Of a stretch of 27,500 bases of DNA, positions 1 to 14,706 are shown piece after piece; position 1 is the first letter of the stretch; each line of letters starts with the position of its first letter. Source of the DNA: Neocallimastix lanati (nom. inval.) (Eukaryota > Neocallimastigomycota > Neocallimastigomycetes > Neocallimastigales > Neocallimastigaceae); assembly GCA_016946835.1 (NCBI GenBank), contig JACVTC010000055.1, forward strand, positions 52,501 to 80,000. Reading direction: 5' to 3'. The notes under the pieces are model-generated. The model searched no databases. It had not been told where the DNA came from and saw only the letters and a list, made by a program, of their open reading frames with translations. Made by a program: the position numbers and the translations under genes.

Positions 1-58
1 TATTTTAAATATATATATATATATATTTTAAAAAAAAAAAAATAAATATATTGTAATT

Positions 59-91
<33 letters not shown>

Positions 92-313
92 AAAGAAAAA
101 TTCTATATATTAAAAACTAATTCATATAAATATAAATATATATTATAGAATTAAATAAATATTTACTATTAAAACAAAATGATTTAATAAATAAAATAAA
201 AATAAAAATAAAAAATAAAAAAATAAAAATAAAATAAAATAAAATAAAAATAAAAATAATATAAAAAAAAAATAATAATAAATAAATAAATAAATAAATA
301 AATAAATTCTTAC
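1..313 (-). other. Start of intron 2 of the NOP13-like gene
   Basis: The donor GG|GTAAGA lies at 313 on the minus strand. The rest of the window end is A/T homopolymer and AAATA-type repeat with no sequence that could complete RNP1 of RRM2. The acceptor and the third exon must therefore lie to the left of the window. Confidence 0.7.
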
Positions 314-2162
<1,849 letters not shown>

Positions 2163-2364
2163 TTTATATATACAAATTTATTTTAACTATTAATTTAAAT
2201 TAAAGCAAGTGTAAGACAAAAAAAAATGTTTTTTGGTTATTTTTATATTTAAATATTATTATAATTATAGTTTACAATTAAATATATAATATTAAATTAT
2301 ATTATACAAAAAAAAAATAGTTAATTCTTATTTTATAATTATTAAATAGAAAATAAAGGAAACG

Positions 2365-2397
<33 letters not shown>

Positions 2398-2706
2398 TTA
2401 TATTAAAAAAATAATAAAAATATATTATCTAAATAAAATATTAATATTAATATATCAATATAAAGGCTTGAAAGTATATATTAATTTTAATAAAATTATT
2501 AAAATAAATTATATTCCTGTTGTAATTTATTTTTAATATAATTTAAGTAATAAAATTTAAAAATCTTTTCATTTTTAAATTTTAAAATAAAACAATTACA
2601 CAACATAAAATTCGCTAATCAACATTCAAGGTTCCTATTACTTACAGAAAATATAGATAGTTCAACCTTTCTCTATAATTAATAGAATACTGTTTATCAA
2701 TTTAAA

Positions 2707-2762
<56 letters not shown>

Positions 2763-2870
2763 TATTTCAATCAATCATCTATATATAATAATATATTAAA
2801 TTTTAAATTTAATTTTATATTCACAAATTTTTACATTTATCTAACCCATACATTTTTAAGTATATTCATT

Positions 2871-2930
2871 TTTAGTTATTTATTTAGTTATTTATTTAGT
2901 TATTTATTTAGTTATTTATTTAGTTATTTA
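2871..2930. repeat. Five perfect copies of a 12-bp tandem repeat
   Basis: The unit TTTAGTTATTTA is repeated five times without a mismatch over 60 bases. It lies in the intergenic desert upstream of the NOP13-like gene. No function is visible. Confidence 0.9.
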
Positions 2931-3454
2931 TTGAATTTCCATTTTTACTTTTAAAATTTTTATAAAAAATTTATTAATATATTAATTTATTTTATTATAA
3001 ATATATATAAATTTATATTTTTGTTGTTAAATCTGACCAATAATAATCAAAATAAAAAAAAATATTTAAATTTATAATTTTTGATATTTTGATACATAAA
3101 ATATATATTTATATATATTTGTTTTTCTTCTTTTACTTCAAAGGTTATCAGTAATATAAAATAAGTGCAATTCTTCTGTTGATATATTTTTAAAAGATAT
3201 ATATTGATATAAATGTATAATTAATTCAATTTTTATTCACTCTGTTGTATTTATTAAACGAATTATTATATAAAATATTAATCATTTTTATTTTTTTTTA
3301 TTTCTTATTTGTTATTTGTTATTTTACAATTGTAAAATTAATATAAAATATCAATATTTCAAACTTTTGTATCTCCTATTATTTAAAATATTTAAAAAAA
3401 ATAAATCACTATAGGTTGTTAATCTTTATTTTATTTTTATCATTAAATATATTA

Positions 3455-3460
3455 ATAGTC

Positions 3461-3505
<45 letters not shown>

Positions 3506-3514
3506 AAAGACTAT
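3455..3514. repeat. T25/A23 palindrome with matching ATAGTC/GACTAT arms
   Basis: T25 (3461-3485) is followed directly by A23 (3486-3508). The flanking six bases ATAGTC (3455-3460) and GACTAT (3509-3514) are also complementary. The whole could fold into a near-perfect hairpin or cruciform of about 29 base pairs. Confidence 0.85.
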
Positions 3515-5193
3515 CCATATATTAAACAAATTTATTACTTTAATTCAACTTAATTTTATTTATTTAGGCTTTTTTTTTTTTAATTATATTACAATTTCAT
3601 TAACCACTTATTGTTAAATTATTTAAAAATATTTGATACTATTATTATTCATTTATTTCTTTAACTTTATATAGATTTAAAAAAATATTTTATTACTTTT
3701 TTTTTTAATATCAATTTTTCATTTTATTTCTAAAATATAAGATTCTTTAAAAATATTATTTTTTTATTAAAAAAAAAAAAAAAAAAAAAAAAATAGATTT
3801 TTATTATTAAACTTAACATTAATTTTTATTATAAATATATCTAAAACTAAAACTTTATAAGGATAATAAAATATATATTTAAAAAAAAAAAATTCTAAAA
3901 TAATTATTATTCTATACATATTTTTTATATTTTATTTACTATATTAAAAATAAAGTTTGTTACACAAAAGCACGTTTTTAATTAAATTATTATATTTTTT
4001 TAGCATCTATTTTTATTCAAAAAAAAAAAAAAAATCAAATTTACTTATATTTATATATTTATTATTTTTTATTATAAAAAAAAATAATCAAATTAACTTA
4101 TATTTATATATTAATTATATTTTACAATTATATAAAAATTGTTTTTATATTATTGATCTACTTATAATATTTTCATAAAAAATAATAAATATATACATAT
4201 AAGTAGATAAATAATATACAAATAATTTTTATATAATTGTTATACACATTATTATTATAATTATTATTACTATTACTATTATAATCATTATTATAATTAT
4301 TGTTATTTATATATTTATTAAACATTAAGCATTAATCTTTTTTGAGAAGAGAATACATGTTCCATTTGTCTTAATTATTATTTATTTTAATTATATATAA
4401 TAAATAGATTAGAATTACATACATTTAATAACATAATAATAAAAAATAATGTATAACAGACTAAGTATTATATTAGAAGTATTTATATAAAAATAATTGC
4501 AGTTAAATAGTTTAAGAATATTAATATCATTTCTATTAATTAAACATAATAAAATAAAACAAAGAAATAACCATCTATAAATAAGATAGTATGATTTCTA
4601 CCTAAAACTCCTTCAAGTATAGAAAATTATTCAATTTTTATTAATTTACCCCAAGAAGAAGTAGAAAAACTAATAATAGAAGTTCTTTAACATTTTGACT
4701 TTTTTGAATGAATTTTTTTCTCTTTTTATGAAATATATATATTACATAAAAAAGAAAGAAATTATATATTTACAATATTTAATTATATATACATATATAA
4801 CAGTAATTTATTATAACAAAAAAATATATAAAAAGTTTAAATAATACCAATTTCTAAATTAATATCAAAATAAGTTATATAGTTACTAAAATTTATATTT
4901 GAAATATCTTCTTTAACTAAAATAATTATCTCAATGTAACTTATCAATATTTCTAGTTTTAAAACATAATTAACTATTTATAATAAACAGGATTTTATTT
5001 TTAATGCTACTGTTTGCTCTTCTATATACATATAAATTTTTAGATTGCGATATTTAAAATATATATATATAATTATTATATATAATATATATTAATTGAT
5101 ATTAAAGGATTATTTATGTAACAAAATATTTGATTTTTAGATAATTTAGTATCTTTATTATAAAATTATAAAAAATTATTAATCCATATTTTA

Positions 5194-5231
<38 letters not shown>

Positions 5232-5857
5232 TTATTTTATTTTATTTTTTGTTTTTTTAAAATAAATATATAAAATTTACTTTTTATTTTTTAAAAAAAA
5301 AATTAATAAAATATTAATTAATGAATATTATATTTATTATTTTCATAAATTTTTTTATCGTGTTACACAAAAAAGAAAATAAATATTATTAAGTAAAAAC
5401 TAAATATAAATATATTTAATTTTTTATAATCACTACTACTATATATATTTACTATTATTATTACTACCTCCATTAGTTTTATTTAAAAAAAAAATAATAA
5501 AATAATTTATTGAACTTTAGTCAAAATCATGCTAGAAAAACAAAGAAAATCAAAAATATTATTCACTGTAATGTAAATGTCACTTTTTATTAAATAAACA
5601 TCATCATCATCATCATAATAATAATAATAAAATAACTAATTAAATAATTATATTTTTTTTCAAATTAATGATTATATATTGTAAATTTAATGTAATATAT
5701 TGAATTATAATTAATTTTAATATAATATATGTAATTAATAAATACGAGATTAAAACTATTTCATAAAAAAAATAAAAAAAAAAAATAAATAAAAATATAA
5801 AAATAAATAAAAATTAAAATAAAAAAAATAAAATAAAAAACAAAATAAAAAAAAAAA

Positions 5858-5899
<42 letters not shown>

Positions 5900-6615
5900 T
5901 TAAAAGGAAATCAATCTTATAATAATATCTAAATTTTAAAATATTTTATTTTGAGCGCTATAATAATTTTGTTTATTTTATTTCAGTAAGGATTAAAATA
6001 GAAAAAAATATTTTTATAATATGAAATTAAAAAAAGAAATAAACAAATAAGAAATATTATTGTATTATGAATAATATAAATAAAGATATTTTAAAATTTA
6101 TTGATATAAGTAGAAAATAATTTAAATAGATTTTAATATTATTAAATACATAAAGAATTTTTATAAATTATTCAAATTTATTAAAATTCAAGTTAATTAT
6201 ATATTATTTTAATACGATGGGGCTTCCTACCATACATGTCTTTTTTTTAAAATATATATATATATAATAACAATAAGCAAAACAAATGAAATGACAAAAT
6301 AATTAAATTACAAAAATTTACTGGAAAAAAAAAAAAATATAAATTCTTATTTTTCATGAAATTTAAAAAAAAAAATAAAAAAAAGAAAGAAAGAAAGAAT
6401 ACCAAAATATTTATAGAGTATTTATATGAACCACAAAAATCATAAAAATTATAGAATAATTATTAATATTGTTTTTTAAATAAAAGATTATCTGAAAATA
6501 TGGGATAGTTTTAAAATTTCATTTAAAATATAATATTTCCTAAAGTAAAATAAAATAAAACAATGTTTATTAATTGAAAAATTCCAATAACTTTATATAT
6601 TTATAATTTAAATAT

Positions 6616-6646
<31 letters not shown>

Positions 6647-6837
6647 TATAATAAAACTTTTGAATATAAATAAAATATTATTTTTATCATTAAATAAAAT
6701 ATTTACAATTTTAATTTTATCCTTTTTTTTTTTTTTTATTCTTATGATATATGCATATATACATATATAATATATATATTTACATAAATAGATCTGAAGT
6801 TCAAATCATATTTTAATAATAAATATAAAATATTTTC

Positions 6838-9800
6838 ATGAGTGGATATATATCTGAAAAGGATTTATACTCTCTTCAAAGGGTAATTTTCAAATTAAAT
6901 TACTATATATATATTATTTATAATTAATCTATTTATATACTTTCACAAATATGTATTTATTATTATTATTTCTAAATATAAACATATTTTAATAAATGAA
7001 AAATTTATATAATATATTAAATTAAATAAAATAAAATAAATGAACTATAAATAAAGAAAGAACAAGAACTTTCCGAGTTAAATCATAGAACTCTAGAAAA
7101 TATTCAAATTGAAATTAAAAATATCATAAATTTAGCGTTAAATTCCTATAATCCAAATAAAGTAGTCAGTGCTTTACAAGCAGGTTAGTAAAATTGTTTT
7201 TAAATAAATATAGCAATAATTATAATAATAAATATATATTTAAAAAAAAAAATATTTGAAATTAATAAAATATTATATTTATTTAATTATTTTCAATTAG
7301 TTGAATCATTATCAAATACTTGTAATAATGATGTAAGAAGATATCAAGATGCTTGCAAAGAACTTATAAATGCTGAAAAAGAAAAATGTCAAAATGAAAT
7401 AAATTTCGTAAAACAACAACAAAATGATGTATTTTTTTTTTTTTTTAATTTATTTAATTATTTATTTATTTTGAAAATATATATATATATATTATAATAA
7501 ATTTGAAATTTTATTTTAATTATTAAAAATTTTAAATGAATTTAATTAATCAAGTATTTATTAACTTTTTCATAATAATATATATTAATATATAATATTT
7601 CTTAAATATTTAATAATTATTTCAAATGCTTAATATTAAAAGACGGATAATTCCCTGGAACGCCAAATTTTATCCAAGTATATTACTAATCGTGATATAA
7701 ATAGAAAAAGCTATTGGAAATCATTTCAATATCTTGCAAATAGTGATTCAATGTTTGTAAATAAATCACCTCGTAATGTCACAGCAGCTGAATTATTAGT
7801 TACCAATATAGATTCTTTTCAAAAACAAGAATTACGTTTACAAGAGCGAATTTCAAAGCTTCTTAATGAAATGGCTAGAACAAAAAATGAAAAAGATAAT
7901 TTAGAAGATAGTCTATCAGTATTAAATTCTAAACTTGAAGCAATTCTTATTCAAAAGGAAGACGCTGAAGAAGAAACAAAATTAGTTAAAATGAAATTGG
8001 GAGATTTCAAAAGAAGTTACGATGATAAATTATATGAATTTAAAGAATTAGAAAATCAATTACAGGATGAAAGAACAAAATGCGAAAACTTAGAACAGCA
8101 ATGTCAAGAATTAACCCAACAAATTGATGATCAACATGATGTTGTTGTCTCTAATTTAAATGAACAAGTTCGTGAATTAACTGAACAATGTCAACAATAT
8201 GAAAAAGAAAAAAGAAAAATTACTTTAGATTATGAATTATCTGTTCAGAACTATAATTCTTTAGTAGAAAAAACTGACCAAGATATTGCTTATAAAAATA
8301 AGGAAATAACTTCTCTTAATAGTCAATTAAAAAATGAAACTGATTTAGTAGAAAAATTAACTAATGAAAATAAACAAATTTTAATGGATTTAGAAGAACA
8401 ACGTAATATTAATGATCAAAATAAATCTATTAAGGATGATTATGATAAAATTGACAATGAGTTATCTTCATTGAATGTACAATACCTTGAATTAAAAAAA
8501 GAAAATGATAAATTACAAGATACTTGTGTTAAAAAGAATAATCATATTACAAGTTTAAAGAATTATCTTAATGAAGTTATCGAAAAGAATGAAAAACAAG
8601 AAGCAAGAATGAAAGTTGTTCTATCTAAATGGAATGAGGAAAGAAACAAGTTGATTGCAAAAACAACAACTACGAATAATCGTTCCAGTATGATTGATGT
8701 CAGTACAAATAGCAATAAAAGTACCCCAGAATCTGATACTGTTTACTTTGATGATGAAAATCAATTAATTATTAAAGAGATTAATCTCATTGATAGTTTT
8801 GAATCCAGTGAAACCAGAAAAGAAATGTTAAATGAAATTGAAAAGTATAAGGAAGAAATTAATATGAATAAGAATCTCTATTTAGAAACAGATGATAAAT
8901 ACAAAGAATGTTTAAAGAAACTTGAAAAGAGTGAAGATTCACTTCACAAGATGAAAGATAATAATGATAGATTAGAAAAAAAAGTTGAACATGTGAAGGA
9001 GGTTTATCGTAGTATGGTTGAAGCCATTCAAACTCAATCCCGTATAAAGATTGATAACTTATCAGAAAAACTTGATTATACCACTGAATGTCTTGAGGAT
9101 ATCAAAAAAAAGAATAGTGCATTGGAAGAAAGTCTTAAGGATAATGTTTCTGATGAAATGAATAAGATGCTTAGTAAAAAAGAAGAAGAAATTGAAAATC
9201 TTCGTCGTGAATTACAACAATCCGTTTCTGAAACAAATAGAAATGAATTTATGGAACGCGAAAATCAATTAAAGGAAAAGATTCGTGAGCTTGAATCCAT
9301 GATTTCAAGTAACGAATTATCTTGGAATAAACAATCTGAAGAAATGAATATTCTAAATGAAAGAAATATGGAATTAGAACAAATGATAAATGAAACTAAA
9401 TTGTTACTTAAGACTAAAGAGGATCAAGAAGAAGATCATATAAATCGTATCGAATCCCTTGAAAAATCATTAGAAGAAGCTAAAAAGTCTTTAGAAAGCA
9501 AGGAAAAGGAACTCAATCAAAATTCTAATGAAGTGACTGATATGAAGTCACAAAATCAACACTATAACGATAGAGTTAAAGAACTTTCTTACAAATTAGA
9601 AGAATCATCACAAATGATGGATCAATTAAGAGAAGAAAATAAGACATTCCAAATGGATCTTCTAAAGAAGGAAGAAGAAATGAAATCGTTACAACAAAAG
9701 GTAGAAGAATACCAAAAGAACAGTAATAATAATCAAGAACAATTTACAAAGGAACCAGAGCCACTTTCACCAGAAGAGCTTGAATCTAGAAGTGATAGTA

Positions 9801-10315
9801 TTAAGAAGCTTGCTCTTGTTGATAGAGAACTTTCACGAAAACTTTCTCATGCCAATCATGAAGAAGTTGTTCAATCACTTTCCGGACAAATCTTTAAACT
9901 CTACACTGAAATGGATAAGATTGAAACTGAAAAAATTAATATTACCGAAGAATATGAAGAATATAAAAAAGAAAAGGATGAGAATGAAGCCAACCTTACT
10001 AAACAACTTGAAGAAATTCGTAGTGAATTAGAAATTAATAAGGAAACATTAACTAATCTTCGTAAAAAGTTTGCTGCTGTTGAAGAAGAAACTAATAATA
10101 TTAAGATGGAAAATGATTCTCTTAAACGTGAATTAGAACGTGTTCAACTTAAATTAGAAAATACAAATAAGAAGATGTTGAATATGATGGAAGAGCATGA
10201 AGAAGCTCTCAAGCAAAAGGATGAAAAGTATGATGAATTATATAAATTGAATAGTCAATTACGTGAAAAGTATAACCGTTTCATAGCATTATTAAAGCAA
10301 AAGGGTGTTCTTTAA
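6838..10315 (+). CDS. Long coiled-coil protein of unknown function, 990 aa
   Basis: Four exons join in frame: 6838-6882, 7057-7183, 7301-7428 and 7643-10315 (stop included). Each intron has a GT start and an AG end, and the phases agree (0, 1, 0). The protein starts MSGYISEKDLYSLQ. Residues 1-136 hold short helical segments, with SYWKSFQYLA near 125-135 the most distinctive. From about 150 to the end it is almost continuous heptad-rich Glu/Lys/Leu/Asn coiled coil. Two likely breaks interrupt it: a Thr/Ser/Asn-rich acidic linker (about 438-475) and a Pro-containing stretch EPEPLSPEEL (about 793-819). It ends FIALLKQKGVL. There is no signal peptide, membrane span, motor or kinase domain. It may be a structural, centrosomal or vesicle-tethering protein, but I recognise no family. 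Taking the ATG at 7751 as start would discard 136 in-frame, well-spliced residues. Confidence 0.85.
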
Positions 10316-10363
10316 ATCTTTTTTTTTTTTTATAAATAAGTAAATAATAGCAATATAATAATG

Positions 10364-10420
<57 letters not shown>

Positions 10421-10559
10421 CAAACAAAACAAACAAATCAATACAAACAAAACAAAGCAAACAAAAAAAAAAAACTTCCTATAAATATTTTGTTATATTG
10501 TATATAATTAAAAAAAAATAACTAAATAAATAAAACAGTTAGCTATATTTTTATTTGTT

Positions 10560-10612
<53 letters not shown>

Positions 10613-11273
10613 TTTTTTTATTTTTATAAATATTACAAAATATTCAAATTTTAATTTTATTTTGTTTATATAAAAAGTTTATATAATATTAAAAATTTAT
10701 AATAATAATTTTAAAAATAATAATACCATTTATTATAAGATAAAAAGGAAATCTCACATATCATAATGTTAACTATACTAATAAATAATAATAATAATAT
10801 CAATAATAATAAAATATATAGAAAAAAAAAAAAAAAAATAAAAAAATAAAATAAAATAAAATAAAATAAATGAATAAATCGAAATATTAATAAATTAATA
10901 ATAAATTAATAAACAAACCAAAATAAATTAAAACATATGTATATTTTTTCTAATTATTAATTTTATTTATTTATTTATTTATTTATTTATTATTATTAAT
11001 TTTTTTATTAATTTTTTCTTTTTTATTTTTATTTTTTTTATTTTATTTTTATTTTTATTTTTATTTTTATTTTTATTTTTATTTTTATCTTTATTTTTAT
11101 TTTTATTTTTAACTTTATTTTATTTTATTTTAACCTTACTTATTTTATTTTGTTTATTATTGTTATTACTACAATTACAATCTATACTATACTATATTAT
11201 TCTATAATACGCTAATACACTTTCATCTTTTAAATATATACATATATATTATGCTATTGTTGTTCTGTACTAT
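10316..11273. other. Convergent intergenic region with poly(A), TA and TTTTTA repeats
   Basis: This 958-base gap separates the stop of the coiled-coil gene from the stop of the acyltransferase gene, so it should hold both 3' untranslated regions. It contains A48 (10371-10418), a TA run followed by a T tract (about 10566-10619) and a TTTTTA hexamer array (about 11041-11115). No coding sequence is seen. Confidence 0.7.
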
Positions 11274-12893
11274 TTATTCAATTTTTTCTACTTTTTTCTT
11301 ATTTTTTAATAAGCCTTTAACTTTAAGGAAAATTATATGAGATCCAATAACTATGACGGCTAAAATATGGCCTATCCAATATAAGTTATTATAAGCTTGT
11401 TTGATTTTATTCCAGGTAAGAAGATCAAAAGCTATTAATGGATAGGCAATACCTCCTAAAGTTAAGATAGTACAAATACCATGATATATAAGATATTGAA
11501 TCCTGAAAAACGTAGATGTATTAGTTTCTAAATTTCTGGCCATATATTGATTTATTGGTCTAAACCAGTACCTAAAAATACTTTGCATTACAAATAATAT
11601 ATATTCAAAGTAAAAACTAATGGGATAACCAATATGAAAACCATGCCATATTGAAAGGAAAGTTAAATTAATTAATGTAGATAATTGTTTATTTCCTAAA
11701 AATGCAAATCTCTTATAAACATAGTGTTTTCCCCACATATTTGTTTTAATATTATATGAAGTAACTAAATCATCCAAAGTAAAAGCAAATTCAAATTGTA
11801 AGGGTTTAAGATTATCAATAGCGTCCCATTTATAATCATTTCCTTTTGAATTAGTACCATCAAATTCAATCATATTAATAATACATTGAGATTCTACTAG
11901 CATCCATATACCAAAGTACTATATGAATTTATAATTTTAAATTTGTTTATAAACATATATATATTATTTATTATTAAATAGTTAGTTAAAAAATGTTAAG
12001 TTAAAATGATTATAATAATTATAATAACCATTTACAGTAATAGAAATAATAAATTAAATTTGGCTTACTTTAAAAAGAACATATTTTCCTGTTACCCAAG
12101 TATATGCCAACTTTTTCCAGATATTATATTGTGCAAATTCTTTTGTTAATAGGAAGCTTGAATAGAAATAACCACTTACAATATAGAAAATGATAATATA
12201 AAGAATACCTCTAAGAATATGTAAAATACTACTATTAAAAGATGAATTAAATAGCTTATCTAAATCCTTTTCTAATGAAACATCCTTAGTATTAAATAAC
12301 TCAAAACTTATAAATTTCTTATAGCGTCTAAAGGAAAACTGGGGTCCAGTAATAGATGTTCCATAAAAATAACAATAACCTAACATTTCGATAAACTGTG
12401 GTTTTTCACTAATTGGCCATTGTGTTGGTGGGGTCAAACCTGTATATACTGTACGGCTTGGCTTTTTATTTTTTTCATCCTGTTTTTCTTGACCATCGGC
12501 ATAATCCATACTTAAACCAATAAGTCTCAAACATATAACAGATTGAGGTGTTAGCCAATTTAAATCATAGTCTGTAGAACTGTACATATAATACGATATT
12601 AATAAATATCCGAAATTAAATACCCAACTTACTATAATAATATGTTTTGGGTTTTTGATATATTGAATAATAAGATATGTTCCAATTAAAGTTACAAATG
12701 GATGATAAAAATCTTTGCCATTAAATATTATTGACATAATAAATCCTGTAACGAATGTATATAAATTTCTTTGAAATTCATTTCCTTTTTTATTTTTAAT
12801 AAATATAATTCTATAAATAATTGAAAATGGAAAACCCATTAATAATGAAAGCAATAATTTAGCTATCGATCCTTTTAATAAATTGATATCCAT
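11274..12893 (-). CDS. MBOAT-family lysophospholipid acyltransferase, LPCAT3-like
   Basis: Two exons, complement(12069..12893) and complement(11274..11918), with a 150-base intron (donor AAA|GTAAGC, acceptor CATATAG|TAC, phase 0). The product is 489 aa, close to the 487 aa of human LPCAT3. Many hydrophobic spans alternate with short loops, as expected of an ER membrane enzyme. Diagnostic segments are GYCYFYG..ITGPQFSFRRY (about 172-191), the conserved Asn in NIKTNMW (N331) and the presumed catalytic His in IWHGFH (H367). The 36-residue Asn-His spacing equals that of N352 and H388 in LPCAT3. The family transfers acyl chains from acyl-CoA to lysophosphatidylcholine and related lysolipids in the Lands cycle. 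YKRFAFLGNKQLS is closer to animal LPCAT3 than to my memory of yeast Ale1. Lysolipid preference cannot be read from sequence. The start ATG follows an AT-rich leader. Confidence 0.92.
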
Positions 12894-14064
12894 ATTTTAG
12901 AATTTCTTTTATATAAAGTAAATTAATAATGTGAACGTAATATATGTATATATGTATATATATGAATTATAAATTCCAAGAAAAATATAAAAGTTATATT
13001 GTAAAATACTTTTTTTTTTTCAAATTGATATTAATTTTATTTATATAATTATCTTAAAATGTATATTTCAAAAATTATGTAAATTTTTTGAAAACTATTT
13101 TTTTTTTTAATAATATTTAATTCTAATTCTATATATTTATGTATATATTATTTTAGTTCGTTTTGTTTCTACTGTAGTTATTTTCAAATATAGTATCTTT
13201 TTTTCCTTATTATAAATAATGAAAAAAAAAAAAAAAATAAAAAATAAAAAATAAAATAAAAAAAAAAATATAATAAAAATAAAAATAAAAATAAATCGTA
13301 AATAACATAATATATAATAAATAATATAATAAATGATAAATAAAATTATAATATATATTATAAATTTATATGAATATATGTATCATTTTTATAATTTAAA
13401 TTATTTAATTATTATTAATCAAATATTTAAATCATTTAATTGTTCAATAATAATGAAGCAATTAAAATAAAAATATCAAACTTAACAAATATAAATTAAA
13501 TATATAAAATAAATAATAATTTAAGTTAGAAATATAAATTAATTTCATGTGTTATTAACATTATTAATAATAAATATTTTTGAAAATATATATTTTTTTA
13601 ATCATTTTTATTAATAATAGTATTATTTTGTATCATAGAAAATATATTGATTTTTTTCTATATTAATAATCATTAAAAAGTTTTTTTTATTAGGCTAAAG
13701 TATAGAATAACTTTTTATACTGTTGTTAAATAGTGTAAACATATATTTCATTTATAATATTTTTAAATTAATTATTAAATATATATATTACAAATTATAT
13801 AAATTCATAAATATCAAGCGGATGAACTTTAAAATTCTTTATACAATGTTTGTTTGAAATAGAAATAGACTTTTTGGCTTCCATTTGGAAATTTGATAAT
13901 TATTAAATTTAATATAATTAATTATAAATTGTAAATTTTATTATTTATCAAAATAGAATTTAAAAAAAATAATAAAATAAAATAATAATTATAATAATTA
14001 AAGGAAAAAGAAAAACCATATGAATATAAGGTATTTCTTTCTTTTATAGTATTATTATTTATAA

Positions 14065-14236
14065 TTTATTATTTATTATTTATTATTTATTATTTATTAT
14101 TTATTATTTATTATTATTTATTATTTATTATTTATTATTTATTATTTATTATTTATTATTTATTATTTATTGTTTATTATTTATTATTTATTATTTATTA
14201 TTTATTATTTATTATTTATTATTTATTATTTATTAT
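14065..14236. repeat. TTATTTA heptamer tandem array
   Basis: About 24 units of a 7-bp motif (TTATTTA in one phase) run with very few interruptions: a shortened unit near 14110 and a TGTTTAT variant near 14171. Such arrays are expected to vary in copy number between strains. Confidence 0.85.
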
Positions 14237-14633
14237 AAATATTGCATTATATAGATTTTTTAATTTATTAAAAAATAAAATATAGCAATAAAAAAATTTA
14301 AAAAAAAAAATTATTTAATAATAAAAATTAATCCTATTATTATTTTCATCTTTAAAAAAGGTGTATTAAATTAAAATTGTAATAATGAAAAAATAAATTA
14401 AATTTTTATAATATTTAAAAAAAAAAGACTCATAACATCAATGTTATTGTTATAATGAATTTTATTTCAACTAGATTTTCTTTATATCAAGATGCATTGT
14501 AAAATATATATATTTATTTTAAATTAAAAAAAGAAAATATGAATATAAATTTCTGAATAAAATTAAAAATTAATTCATAATTTTAAAGTCCCTAAAATAG
14601 AAATTTGAATATTATAAAATTCTTCATTTATAC

Positions 14634-14706
14634 ATAAATAAAGTATCAATAAATATTTATTTAAACATCAAACATCTTTTTAAATATTTATTGATACTTT
14701 ATTTAT
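14634..14706. repeat. 26-bp perfect inverted repeat with 21-base loop
   Basis: The arms 14634-14659 and 14681-14706 are exact reverse complements over 26 bases. The arm includes AAAGTATCAATAAATATT. They flank a 21-base spacer (14660-14680). The stem is not a homopolymer, so chance is a poor explanation. It could be a transcribed hairpin, a very small MITE-like palindrome or an extruding cruciform. No target-site duplication is evident. Confidence 0.9.

Larger units (their letters stand above)
2163..6837. other. AT-rich intergenic desert without a convincing gene
   Basis: About 4.7 kb of nearly pure A/T. It contains A31 (2365-2395), A35 followed by a TA run (2712-2765), a five-unit 12-bp tandem repeat (2871-2930), a T25/A23 palindrome (3461-3508) and T29 (5201-5229). 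A few short G+C-richer patches could be decayed exons: 2646-2672 and 3137-3175 on the minus strand, and 4595-4690 on the plus strand. None can be joined into a recognisable protein. The apparent reading frame at 3957-4178 is low-complexity A/T with no protein-like content. Confidence 0.6.

Noticed and set aside
3957-4178. 73-residue open frame
   Set aside because: A/T low-complexity translation with no protein-like composition or splice partners.
4321-4365. Minus-strand MEHVFSSQKRLMLN open stretch as a first exon
   Set aside because: Only 15 codons; followed by GTTTAA but with no compatible next exon. Such lengths occur by chance.
6067-6120. Plus-strand 17-codon ORF (MNNINKDILKFIDISRK)
   Set aside because: Short, A/T-only codons, no neighbours or splice sites.
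9780-10031. 83-residue frame inside the coiled-coil gene
   Set aside because: A shifted-frame shadow of the long exon.
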